From: Streptomyces sp. ERV7
GTDB lineage: Bacteria > Actinomycetota > Actinomycetes > Streptomycetales > Streptomycetaceae
Direction: 5' to 3'
Length of the DNA stretch: 64,000 nucleotides
Assembly: GCF_001653515.1 (NCBI RefSeq)
Contig: NZ_LYOY01000029.1
Span: forward strand, 1,550,001 to 1,614,000
Both the position numbers and the translations under genes were made by a program. Positions 16,416 through 23,416 of this stretch are shown in pieces. Numbering within the stretch: the stretch's first letter is position 1; each line of letters starts with the position of its first letter. The notes below the pieces were generated by a model. It made no database searches and was not told the origin of the DNA. It was given only the letters and a program-made list of their open reading frames with translations.

Positions 16416-18245
16416 TCAGCCGGTCTCGTACAGTCGTTCTATTTCTTGCGCATATCGCTCGACGACCGCCCGGCGGCGGACCTTCAGGGTCGGGGTGAGC
16501 ACCCCGCTCTCGATCGTGAATTCCTCCTCCAGGACGGCGAAGGCGCGGATACGGGCGGGGCGCGAGACACGGGTGTTGGCCTCGTCCACGGCCTCCTGCA
16601 CCAGGGCCCGTACGGCGGCCGCGTCCCTCCCTCCGGCCTCGGCCGGGTCCACGGTGATCAGGGCGACGGGATAGGGCCGCCGGTCGCCCACCATCACCGC
16701 GTGCGAGACGAACCGCGAGCGCTCGATGGCCAGTTCCACCTCGGACGGGGTGAGGTTCTTCCCGGCGGACGTGATGATCAGGTCCTTCTTGCGGCCGGTG
16801 ATCGTGAGGAACCCGTCGGGGTCCAGGGCGCCCAGGTCCCCGGTGTGCAGCCAGCCGTCGCCGTCGAGCGCGTCGGCGGTGCCGGCGGGGTCGGCGTGGT
16901 AGCCGGGGAAGACGTTCGCCCCGCGCGCCAGCACCTCGCCGTCCTCGGCGATCCTCACCTCGCAGCCCTCGATGGGCCGCCCGACCGTGCCGTGGCGGAC
17001 GGCGCCGGGGTGGTTGAGCGTGATCACTCCGGCCGACTCGGTCATGCCGTACCCCTCGTACACCGCGATCCCGACGGCCCGCAGGAAGTCCAGGGTGGTG
17101 GGGGCGATGGGGGCGCCGCCGGTCAGCGCCCAGCGAAGGCGGCCCCCGAACACGGCCCGGACCAGCGCGAACAGCTCCTTGTCGGCGGCCGCGTGGGCCT
17201 CGTGCAGCTCGGGCGGCAGCTTGCCGTCGGCGGCGAGCACGCCGATGCGTATGGCCTCCTCGAAACGGGCCCTGCCGCCCTCCTGGGCCTCCGCGAGCCG
17301 CAGGACGCTCTGGTGCACCTTCTCGAACAGCCTGGGTACGGAGGGGAGGTGGGTGGGCTGTGCCTCGGCCAGCTCGCCGACGACGTCCTCGACCCGCCCG
17401 CCGAAGTAGCAGAGCTCGCCGCCGTAGAGGAGCGTCGAGAACTGGATGAGCTGGGCGAGGAGGTGGGCGAGGGGGAGGTAGAGATACGTCCTGTCGCCCG
17501 GGCCGCCCTCGGTGAGGGGGAGGGTGGCGTCCTGGACGGCGCCGAGGTTGGCGTGGGTGAGGCGGCAGCCCTTGGGGGGGCCGGTGGTGCCGGATGTGTA
17601 CACCAGGGTGGCGGTGTCCTCGGGGCGGACCGCTTCCGCCCGGGCCAAGAGGTGGTCCAGCGGGGCTGTGGGAAGGCTCGGCAGGGTGCGCCACGGCCCT
17701 TCGCCCACTGGGGGTGCCGGGTGCGGCGTCGCGCGGCTTTCGGTCGAGTGCGGCTGGTCGCGCCCACGCGGCGGAGCCGCGGATGCCACTGCCCCGCGCC
17801 CCTGGTAGGTGACCGGCAAGAGCAAGACCTCGCCCAGGTCGGGGAGGCGGGGCCTGAGGGCTTCCACCCTCGCCGCCTGGGCCGCGTCCTCGCACACCAC
17901 CGCCCTCGCCCCCGAGTCCCTCAGGACCCACTCCAGTTCCTCCTCGCCCGCCGTGGGGTAGATCGGGACCACCACCGTGCCCGCGGCCAGGCAGGCGAGG
18001 TGGGTGTGGGTCCACTCGGGGCGGGTTTCCGCGAGGATCGCCACTCGGTCGCCGGGGCGCAGGTCCAGGGCCAGCAGGGCGCGGGCCGTACGGCGGACCG
18101 TGTCGCGCAGGTCCGCGTACGCCATGGAGGTCCAGGTCCCGTCCGCCGTGCGGAACCGCAGGGCCGGGTGGGAGGCGTACCGCTCCCCCGTCCACTCCGC
18201 GAACAGGGCCAGCGTCCTGGGGCGTCGTGCAGTCGGTTCCGTCAT
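16416..18245 (-). CDS. Long-chain fatty acid-CoA ligase (AMP-binding, FadD15-like)
   Basis: 609 residues from ATG 18245. AMP-binding signature YTSGTTGPPKG, then GYGMTES, GWLHTGD and GRKKDLIITSAGKNLTP, place it in the long-chain acyl-CoA synthetase group that activates fatty acids with ATP and CoA. Between the N-terminal Rossmann part and the P-loop there is an odd stretch (GRGAVASAAPPRGRDQPHST and on) whose DNA matches a Streptomyces intergenic repeat (17751-17804) and appears to be an in-frame insertion. It lies in a surface linker region and the frame is unbroken, so the enzyme may still work. Divergent from an AraC-type regulator 95 bases away, which may control it. Confidence 0.88.
   Translation of the reverse strand: MTEPTARRPRTLALFAEWTGERYASHPALRFRTADGTWTSMAYADLRDTVRRTARALLALDLRPGDRVAILAETRPEWTHTHLACLAAGTVVVPIYPTAGEEELEWVLRDSGARAVVCEDAAQAARVEALRPRLPDLGEVLLLPVTYQGRGAVASAAPPRGRDQPHSTESRATPHPAPPVGEGPWRTLPSLPTAPLDHLLARAEAVRPEDTATLVYTSGTTGPPKGCRLTHANLGAVQDATLPLTEGGPGDRTYLYLPLAHLLAQLIQFSTLLYGGELCYFGGRVEDVVGELAEAQPTHLPSVPRLFEKVHQSVLRLAEAQEGGRARFEEAIRIGVLAADGKLPPELHEAHAAADKELFALVRAVFGGRLRWALTGGAPIAPTTLDFLRAVGIAVYEGYGMTESAGVITLNHPGAVRHGTVGRPIEGCEVRIAEDGEVLARGANVFPGYHADPAGTADALDGDGWLHTGDLGALDPDGFLTITGRKKDLIITSAGKNLTPSEVELAIERSRFVSHAVMVGDRRPYPVALITVDPAEAGGRDAAAVRALVQEAVDEANTRVSRPARIRAFAVLEEEFTIESGVLTPTLKVRRRAVVERYAQEIERLYETG
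17751..17804. repeat. Streptomyces-type repeat captured inside the acyl-CoA synthetase gene
   Basis: The segment contains GCGGCTGGTCGCGCCC, then GGCGGAGCCGC and GCCCCGCGCCCCT, elements I recognise from a family of short Streptomyces intergenic repeats. It is 54 bases (18 codons) and keeps the reading frame. Boundaries are approximate. Confidence 0.55.
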
Positions 18246-18340
18246 ATACCCGACGGTAGGGACGCCCGTCGGCCACCGGGGATGACCGGAAACGTCACCC
18301 CCGCTGACCGCACCGCTCAATCCCGCTACGGTCGTTGGCC

Positions 18341-19348
18341 ATGGGCAAGGGGACGATCACCGTGCACCATGTGCGCGCCGTGCTGCGCGGCGCCGAGCGG
18401 CGTGGCATCGACACCGTGCCGCTCCTCCAGTCCGCCGGCATCCCGCCGCTGCTGCTCGGCGACGACCGGGCGCGGGTCACCTCCGCCCAGTTCGCGCTGC
18501 TGTTCCGGGCGTTGTACCGGGCCACGGACGACGAGTTCCTCGGGCTCGGCACGGCCCCGAGCCGCCCCGGCACCTTCGCGATGATGTGTTACGCCTCGCT
18601 GGCCTGCCGCGATCTGGGCGGGGCGATGCGGCGCGGGATCACGTTCTACGGGCTGTTCCCGGGCGGGCCGAGGCTGACGCTGACCACGGACGAGGGGGCA
18701 GCCGTCTTCGCCGTCCGGGGCGACCTCGGCGGGCGCGACGGGGACCGGTTCCTCACCGAGTGCCTGCTGATCATCTCGCACCGGCTGTGCAGCTGGCTGG
18801 TGGGCCGCCGCATCCCGCTCCTGCGGGCGTCGTTCGGCTATGCGCCGCCCCCGCACAAGGACGAGTACCCGTCACTGTTCGGCTGCCCGGTCCGCTTCGG
18901 GGACGCGCGCACGGAAGCGGTGTTCGACGCGCGCTGGCTGACCGCGCCGCTCGTGCGGGACGAGGCGGCGCTGGAGCAGCTGCTGCGGCGCTCACCCTTC
19001 GAACTGCTGAGCCGCCGGGCGTACGGGACGACGGTGGCCGAGCAGGTCCACCGCGACCTCGGCCGCGCGCTGCTCGCCTCGCCCCGGCTGCCGTCGCTGG
19101 ACGAGACGGCGCTCCGGCTCGCCCTCTCCCCCGCGACCCTGCGGCGCCGCCTCCAGCAGGAGGGCACGTCCTTCCAGCAGCTCAAGGACGCGGTGCGGCG
19201 GGACGCGGCGATCGCGGGCCTGGCGGAGGGGCACGAGCCGATCGCCGAACTCGCGGCCCGGCTCGGCTTCTCCGAGGACACGTCCTTCCACCGGGCGTTC
19301 CGCCGCTGGACGGGGACGACGCCGGGGGCGTACCGGCTGGGCCACTGA
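18341..19348 (+). CDS. AraC-family transcriptional regulator
   Basis: 335 residues. The N-terminal 200 residues resemble the arabinose-binding-type domain of the OruR/ArgR-like AraC subgroup (PGTFAMMCYASLACRDLGGAM). The C-terminal 100 residues are the double helix-turn-helix, ending in the diagnostic IAELAARLGFSEDTSFHRAF and FRRWTGTTPGAYR. ATG 18341 is used; TTG 18335 is an alternative. Members of this subgroup often regulate fatty-acid or lipid catabolism, which suits the divergent acyl-CoA synthetase gene. DNA target not visible with confidence in the 95-base intergenic gap. Confidence 0.85.
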   Translation: MGKGTITVHHVRAVLRGAERRGIDTVPLLQSAGIPPLLLGDDRARVTSAQFALLFRALYRATDDEFLGLGTAPSRPGTFAMMCYASLACRDLGGAMRRGITFYGLFPGGPRLTLTTDEGAAVFAVRGDLGGRDGDRFLTECLLIISHRLCSWLVGRRIPLLRASFGYAPPPHKDEYPSLFGCPVRFGDARTEAVFDARWLTAPLVRDEAALEQLLRRSPFELLSRRAYGTTVAEQVHRDLGRALLASPRLPSLDETALRLALSPATLRRRLQQEGTSFQQLKDAVRRDAAIAGLAEGHEPIAELAARLGFSEDTSFHRAFRRWTGTTPGAYRLGH

Positions 19349-19484
19349 CGTAAAGGCGCGCCGTCCGGCCCGGGGGCGCGGCCCGGCCAGTGAAGGTGAG
19401 CGTTCCGGTCAGCGCCGTACCTACCGGTCAGTCACTACGGTCTCCTCAACTGCCCCCACCCCACAGGACGTTGGGAGAGCCGCA

Positions 19485-20648
19485 ATGCCCATCCGAACGA
19501 GAGTCGCCGGCGCGCTGGCCGTCGGGCTCCTCCTCTCCGCAGCCACCCCCACCGCTTTCGCGGTGACGGACGGCACCGACGCCTCCGCCGCCCGCCCGGG
19601 TGACGTCGTCACCTCCGCCCCCACCGCGTTCCACCCGCTGCCCGGCCAGTGGACCAACACCAAGGCCTGGCACCTCACTTACCGCTCCACCACCGCCAAG
19701 GGCGGGCCGAACGTCGTCTCCGGCACGGTGATCGTCCCCAACGACGGCCGGACCGGTCCGCGTCCGCTCGTCACCTACGCCGTCGGCACGGTCGGCATGG
19801 GCGACTCGTGTGCCCCGAGCGCGGGCTTCCCGTACGGGACGACCATCGAGGCCACCCTCATCAACCAGATCGTGCAGCGCGGCTGGGCGGTCGCGGTGAC
19901 CGACTACGAGGGCCTGGGTACGCCCGGGGACCACACCTACACGGTCGGCCGGGCCGAGGGCACGGCCGTGCTCGACGCGGCCCGCGCGGCCCAACGCCTC
20001 GGCATCCCCGGCCTCTCCGCCGACTCCCCCGTCGGGATCATGGGGTACTCCCAGGGCGGCCAGGCCAGCAGCTGGGCGGCCGAGCTGCACGACTCGTACG
20101 CACCGGAGCTCAAGGTCAAGGGCACGGCGACCGGCGGCGTCCCGGCCGACCTCATGAAGGTCGCCCACTCCAACGACGGCGGCCTCGGCTCGGGCCTGAT
20201 CTTCATGGCGGCGGCGGGCCAGAACGCGGCGTTCCCGGAGCTGAAGCTGGACTCGTACCTGAACACGGCCGGGAAGGCGCTGGTCGACTACTTCCGGACG
20301 AACTGCGTCGCCATCGACACGGTCGCCGGGTCCTTCAAGAAGATCACCGACCTGACGGTCGAGAACCCCCTGGAACAGCCGGACTGGCAGGCCGCCCTGA
20401 ACGACTCCCGCCTGGGCACCCACGCCCCGGACGCGCCGGTGTACCTGTACCACGGCACGGTGGACGAGCTCATTCCGTACGAGGTGGGCAAGGGTCTGCG
20501 GGCCGACTGGTGCGGGAAGGGCGCCAACGTGTCCTGGCACCCGCTGCCGCTCCTCGGTCACATCGGCGGGGTGACGGTGGGTGCGCTCCCGGCGGCGGAC
20601 TGGCTGGCCGACAGGTTCGCGGGACGCGGGTCCGAGAGCAACTGCTAG
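19485..20648 (+). CDS. Secretory lipase (LIP family alpha/beta-hydrolase)
   Basis: 387 residues. Sec signal peptide in the first 26 residues (ALAVGLLLSAATPTAFA). The mature enzyme has the nucleophile elbow GYSQGG with Ser189, a likely Asp in YHGTVDELIPY and His in LLGHIGG. This pattern fits the secretory lipase family (PF03583 type) that hydrolyses triacylglycerols or other esters outside the cell. RBS GGGAGAG lies upstream of ATG 19485. Its TAG stop overlaps the stop of the convergent HATPase gene by two bases (shared CTAG). Confidence 0.85.
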   Translation: MPIRTRVAGALAVGLLLSAATPTAFAVTDGTDASAARPGDVVTSAPTAFHPLPGQWTNTKAWHLTYRSTTAKGGPNVVSGTVIVPNDGRTGPRPLVTYAVGTVGMGDSCAPSAGFPYGTTIEATLINQIVQRGWAVAVTDYEGLGTPGDHTYTVGRAEGTAVLDAARAAQRLGIPGLSADSPVGIMGYSQGGQASSWAAELHDSYAPELKVKGTATGGVPADLMKVAHSNDGGLGSGLIFMAAAGQNAAFPELKLDSYLNTAGKALVDYFRTNCVAIDTVAGSFKKITDLTVENPLEQPDWQAALNDSRLGTHAPDAPVYLYHGTVDELIPYEVGKGLRADWCGKGANVSWHPLPLLGHIGGVTVGALPAADWLADRFAGRGSESNC

Positions 20649-21055
20649 ACCCCCACTTCCGCCCACACCGTCTTCCCCGGCGGGCGCGCGTCCACGCCCC
20701 ACGCCTTCGTCAGCGCCTCGACCAGCAGCAACCCCCGCCCGGACTCGGCGTCCCCCGCCGGCTCCGGGCGGAGTGGCCTGCGCATGGCCCTGGTGTCGGT
20801 CACCTCGATGCGGAGTACCGTGCCGAGTACGAGCCGGAGTTCGAACTCGTGGCCCGGCACGTGGCCGTGCAGCACCGCGTTCGCCGCGAGCTCCGCGACG
20901 ATCAGCGCGGCCGTTTCGGAGCGCTCGCTCCCGTGCGGGACGCCCCACGCGTCCAGTTGGCCGAGCGCCAGCTTCCGCGCACTGCTGGCGCCCCGCCGCG
21001 TACTGCTGAACCGCCGCGCGAACTCGATGGTGGGGGTGGTGATTTGGGGATTCAT
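20645..21055 (-). CDS. HATPase-domain regulator (anti-sigma/serine-kinase-like)
   Basis: 136 residues from ATG 21055. SETAALIVAELAANAVLHGH is the N-box, and ESGRGLLLVEALTKAWG corresponds to the G box of GHKL ATPases of the RsbW/SpoIIAB-like type found in hundreds of copies in streptomycetes. It probably binds a sigma factor, anti-anti-sigma or regulator. It is divergent from the XRE/DUF397 pair, forming the recurrent three-gene set known from the whiJ/abaA loci. Convergent overlap with the lipase stop. Confidence 0.85.
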   Translation of the reverse strand: MNPQITTPTIEFARRFSSTRRGASSARKLALGQLDAWGVPHGSERSETAALIVAELAANAVLHGHVPGHEFELRLVLGTVLRIEVTDTRAMRRPLRPEPAGDAESGRGLLLVEALTKAWGVDARPPGKTVWAEVGV

Positions 21056-21177
21056 GTCACCGAGCGTGACGAGATGTGCGTACGCTGAACAGGGGCGTCC
21101 GCGCGACACCGGCCTTTCTGTACGGGTACGGCCCGCGCCGTGTACGAGTCGTCGCCCGTGACCCCGTGGAGGCGTGC

Positions 21178-22011
21178 ATGGAGGAGGACGAGGGCAGCAC
21201 CTCGGAGCTGTTCATCGCGGTGGGCGAGCAGTTGAAGGTGCTGCGGGTCCGGGCGGGACTCACCCAGCGTGAGTTCGGCCGTCTCGTCGGGTACACCGAG
21301 AGCCAGATCTCCGCGTTGGAGCGAGGCGTACGGATCACTCAGCCGGACTTCCTCGACAAGGCGGACGACGTCCTGAACGCGGGGGGTGTGCTGCGGGCCG
21401 CACGGAAGGCGATCGAGCGGGCTCAGACGAAGGGGCGTGTGCGGCATCCTGGCTGGTTCCGGGATTACGCCAAGGAGGAGGCGGAGGCCGTCGCGCTGCA
21501 CGACTACAGCACGCAAGCGGTGCCTGGGCTGCTCCAGACCGAGGAGTACGCGCGAGCCGTGTTCACACAGCGTCGCCCCCTCCTGGACGAAGAGACCGTC
21601 GAGAAACGAGTAGCGGACCGTCTGGCCCGGCAGCAGATCTTCGACCGCTGGCCCGCGCCGACCTTCAGCTTCGTACTCGAAGAGGCCATGCTGTCCAGGC
21701 CAGTTGGCGGGTTGACTGTCCAAATGAACCAGCTTCAGCGGCTACTGCACGTGGGTAGCCTCCGAACAGTTGAGCTTCAGGTGATGCCGACCGACCGCGA
21801 AGACCACGCCGGGCTCGGCGGGCCGTTCATCTTGCTGACACCCAAGGGGAAGCAGCAGGTTGCGTACACGGAGATCTACGGGCACCCCCGCCTGATCACC
21901 GATCACAACGACGTCCGCGTCTTCGCCGAACGCTATGGGATCATCCGGGCGCAGGCTCTCACCCCACGGGAGTCTCTGTCCCTGATCGAGAAGATGCTGG
22001 GAGACGCATGA
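21178..22011 (+). CDS. XRE-family regulator with DUF5753 domain (WhiJ-like)
   Basis: 277 residues from ATG 21178. An N-terminal Cro/CI helix-turn-helix (LRVRAGLTQREFGRLVGYTE, then SQISALERG) is followed by a DUF5753 region (HDYSTQAVPGLLQTEEYARA). The gene is translationally coupled to a DUF397 gene by an ATGA overlap (22008-22011). In S. coelicolor the WhiJ-type regulator and its small DUF397 partner act together on DNA and affect development; the same relationship is inferred here. The HATPase gene is divergent, 122 bases away. Confidence 0.9.
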   Translation: MEEDEGSTSELFIAVGEQLKVLRVRAGLTQREFGRLVGYTESQISALERGVRITQPDFLDKADDVLNAGGVLRAARKAIERAQTKGRVRHPGWFRDYAKEEAEAVALHDYSTQAVPGLLQTEEYARAVFTQRRPLLDEETVEKRVADRLARQQIFDRWPAPTFSFVLEEAMLSRPVGGLTVQMNQLQRLLHVGSLRTVELQVMPTDREDHAGLGGPFILLTPKGKQQVAYTEIYGHPRLITDHNDVRVFAERYGIIRAQALTPRESLSLIEKMLGDA

Positions 22012-22235
22012 ACTGGTTCAAGAGCAGCTACAGCGACGGCGAGGGCGGCGCCTGCATAGAAGTCGCCTACGACTGGCACAAGTCGAGCTACAGCGGAGCC
22101 GAAGGGGGCACATGCGTCGAAGTCGCGTCCCACCCCTCCGCCATCCACATCCGCGATTCGAAAGTCACCCAGGGCCCGGAAGTCACCGTCCCCCCGGCCG
22201 CCTGGGCCGCATTCGTCGCGTACGCCACGCGGTAA
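22008..22235 (+). CDS. DUF397 protein with duplicated N-terminal motif
   Basis: 75 residues. DUF397 normally has one W-x-KSSYSG-x-GG-x-CVEVA motif; here it occurs twice in tandem (WFKSSYSDGEGGACIEVA at residues 3-20, then WHKSSYSGAEGGTCVEVA at 23-40) before the usual HIRDSK and WAAFV tail. Partner of the upstream XRE protein, coupled through ATGA. These small proteins are thought to relieve or modulate the DNA binding of their XRE partner. The duplication looks like an internal tandem duplication of about 60 bases. Confidence 0.92.
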   Translation: MNWFKSSYSDGEGGACIEVAYDWHKSSYSGAEGGTCVEVASHPSAIHIRDSKVTQGPEVTVPPAAWAAFVAYATR

Positions 22236-22246
22236 AGCAGGAAAAA

Positions 22247-22281
22247 GCGGCTGCGCCGACTTTGTAAGTCGGCGCAGCCGC
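22247..22281. terminator. Bidirectional intrinsic terminator
   Basis: GCGGCTGCGCCGAC and GTCGGCGCAGCCGC form a perfect 14-base-pair stem with a TTTGTAA loop, preceded by AAAAA. It separates the convergent DUF397 (+) and beta-trefoil (-) genes. Confidence 0.85.
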
Positions 22282-22294
22282 CGTGCCGTCAGGC

Positions 22295-22732
22295 TCAGAC
22301 GTTCTCGAAGCGCCACTTCTGGTTCTCGCGGCCTTCCCAGGGCTCGATGATGAGCTGGGTCTTCTCCTTCTCGTCAGGAAGCGTCGCCACGCCGTCCATG
22401 TACGGGAAGTGGATCCGGAACAGGTTGTCGCCGACGGGCTCGATCGACCACTGCTGGCCGTACGGCTGGGTGGCGATCATCGGCGGGTAGATCCTGATGA
22501 TGCTCTGCGCGAAGAAGATCTGGGTGCCGCCGGCGGTGAGCTTGCTCTTCAGCTGGTAGAGGTTGCCCGGGAACAGCTCGACCTCCCACTGCTGGTTCTC
22601 GCCCTTGTGGTAGCTGTAGCCGATGATCGGCGTGTTCGCCTCGGGGCGGGCGTCGCGGACGTCGATGACGCGGTCCTGGTACGCGGCGTTCTTGATCGCG
22701 TACGTGCCGTGGGTGAGGAACTCGGCTGCCAT
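22295..22732 (-). CDS. Beta-trefoil protein, ricin-B-like or I66 protease-inhibitor-like
   Basis: 145 residues, no signal peptide, start ATG 22732 with a perfect AGGAGG four bases upstream. Three repeats of about 45 residues carry QxW-like motifs (NQQWEVE, GQQWSIEP, NQKWRFE), the mark of a beta-trefoil. The opening GTYAIKNAAYQDRVIDV resembles fungal I66-type inhibitors of serine/cysteine proteases as much as ricin-B lectins. It may bind sugars or inhibit a protease, in the cytoplasm or after non-classical export. It lies downstream of the RHS locus on the same strand but beyond a terminator, so it is probably independent. Confidence 0.7.
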   Translation of the reverse strand: MAAEFLTHGTYAIKNAAYQDRVIDVRDARPEANTPIIGYSYHKGENQQWEVELFPGNLYQLKSKLTAGGTQIFFAQSIIRIYPPMIATQPYGQQWSIEPVGDNLFRIHFPYMDGVATLPDEKEKTQLIIEPWEGRENQKWRFENV

Positions 22733-23053
22733 GAATCCTCCTGGGTGAACAAGGGGACGGCTTTGATCGAGCGAGCCCCAACCTAGGCGGCATCAGCCCA
22801 TCCCGTAACGGGCACTTCTCGTCGTACCGCGCAATTCAGGATGGCCGGGGCCGTATGCCCTTCACCCCCATGATTTCGGCCCCGCTGGCCGGGATATTTC
22901 TCCCCGTTCACCACAATCGCGAGCTCGGCGCCGTCAAGGGCCGCAAGCGGAACCGCTCCCGCCCCGGGACCCCTTCGGCCGCCCGTGCCCTGCCGAAACG
23001 CGAAGGGGCCCGGCACCGAGATCGGCGCCGGGCCCCTCCCCGCTTCAGCTACC
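22733..23053. other. Intergenic region between the beta-trefoil gene and the RHS operon
   Basis: No convincing gene. It holds the promoter and RBS of the beta-trefoil gene at its left end and, at its right end, the terminator of the RHS operon (23004-23037). Confidence 0.6.
23004..23037. terminator. Terminator of the RHS operon
   Basis: AGGGGCCCGGC and GCCGGGCCCCT form an 11-base-pair stem around a 12-base loop, just past the stop of the coupled membrane protein (minus strand). Confidence 0.75.
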
Positions 23054-23416
23054 TCACACCGCCAGCAGCTCCGGTCCCGGCATGACCGCCGTCGCGAAGA
23101 CCACCTGGGTGAGGAGCATGATCCCGAACAGTGCCGCCCCGCCGCCCAGTGCCAGCGGCAGCACCGGCATGAGCAGCAGGAACACCGCCGCCGTGCGGAA
23201 GCCGCCCGGCGTTCCGTACCTCTTGAGCAGGCCCAGGAGGAGGAGCAGGAGCAGGGAGACCGCCCCGACGAACAGCATCAGGTCGACGCCGTCGGCCAGC
23301 TGCTCCGGGAAGGAGAGCGCGCCGCGCGGGGTCAGCGCCATGGCCAGGAACCAGCCGATCGCGCAGACCGGCACGTACCTCGCCGCGCAGCGCGGGAACC
23401 AGGGTGCGTGGGTCAC
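23054..23416 (-). CDS. Four-helix membrane protein coupled to the RHS gene (candidate immunity protein)
   Basis: 120 residues from GTG 23416, overlapping the TGA of the RHS gene in the sequence GTGA, so translation is coupled. Hydrophobic segments lie at about residues 13-30, 46-65, 75-94 and 96-114, with charged turns (KRYGTPGGFR). No enzymatic motif. Position directly after a large RHS protein is where immunity proteins of polymorphic toxins are found, and small integral membrane proteins usually protect against membrane-acting toxins. That role is inferred only from position and topology; a membrane chaperone or secretion helper is the alternative. Confidence 0.6.
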   Translation of the reverse strand: MTHAPWFPRCAARYVPVCAIGWFLAMALTPRGALSFPEQLADGVDLMLFVGAVSLLLLLLLGLLKRYGTPGGFRTAAVFLLLMPVLPLALGGGAALFGIMLLTQVVFATAVMPGPELLAV

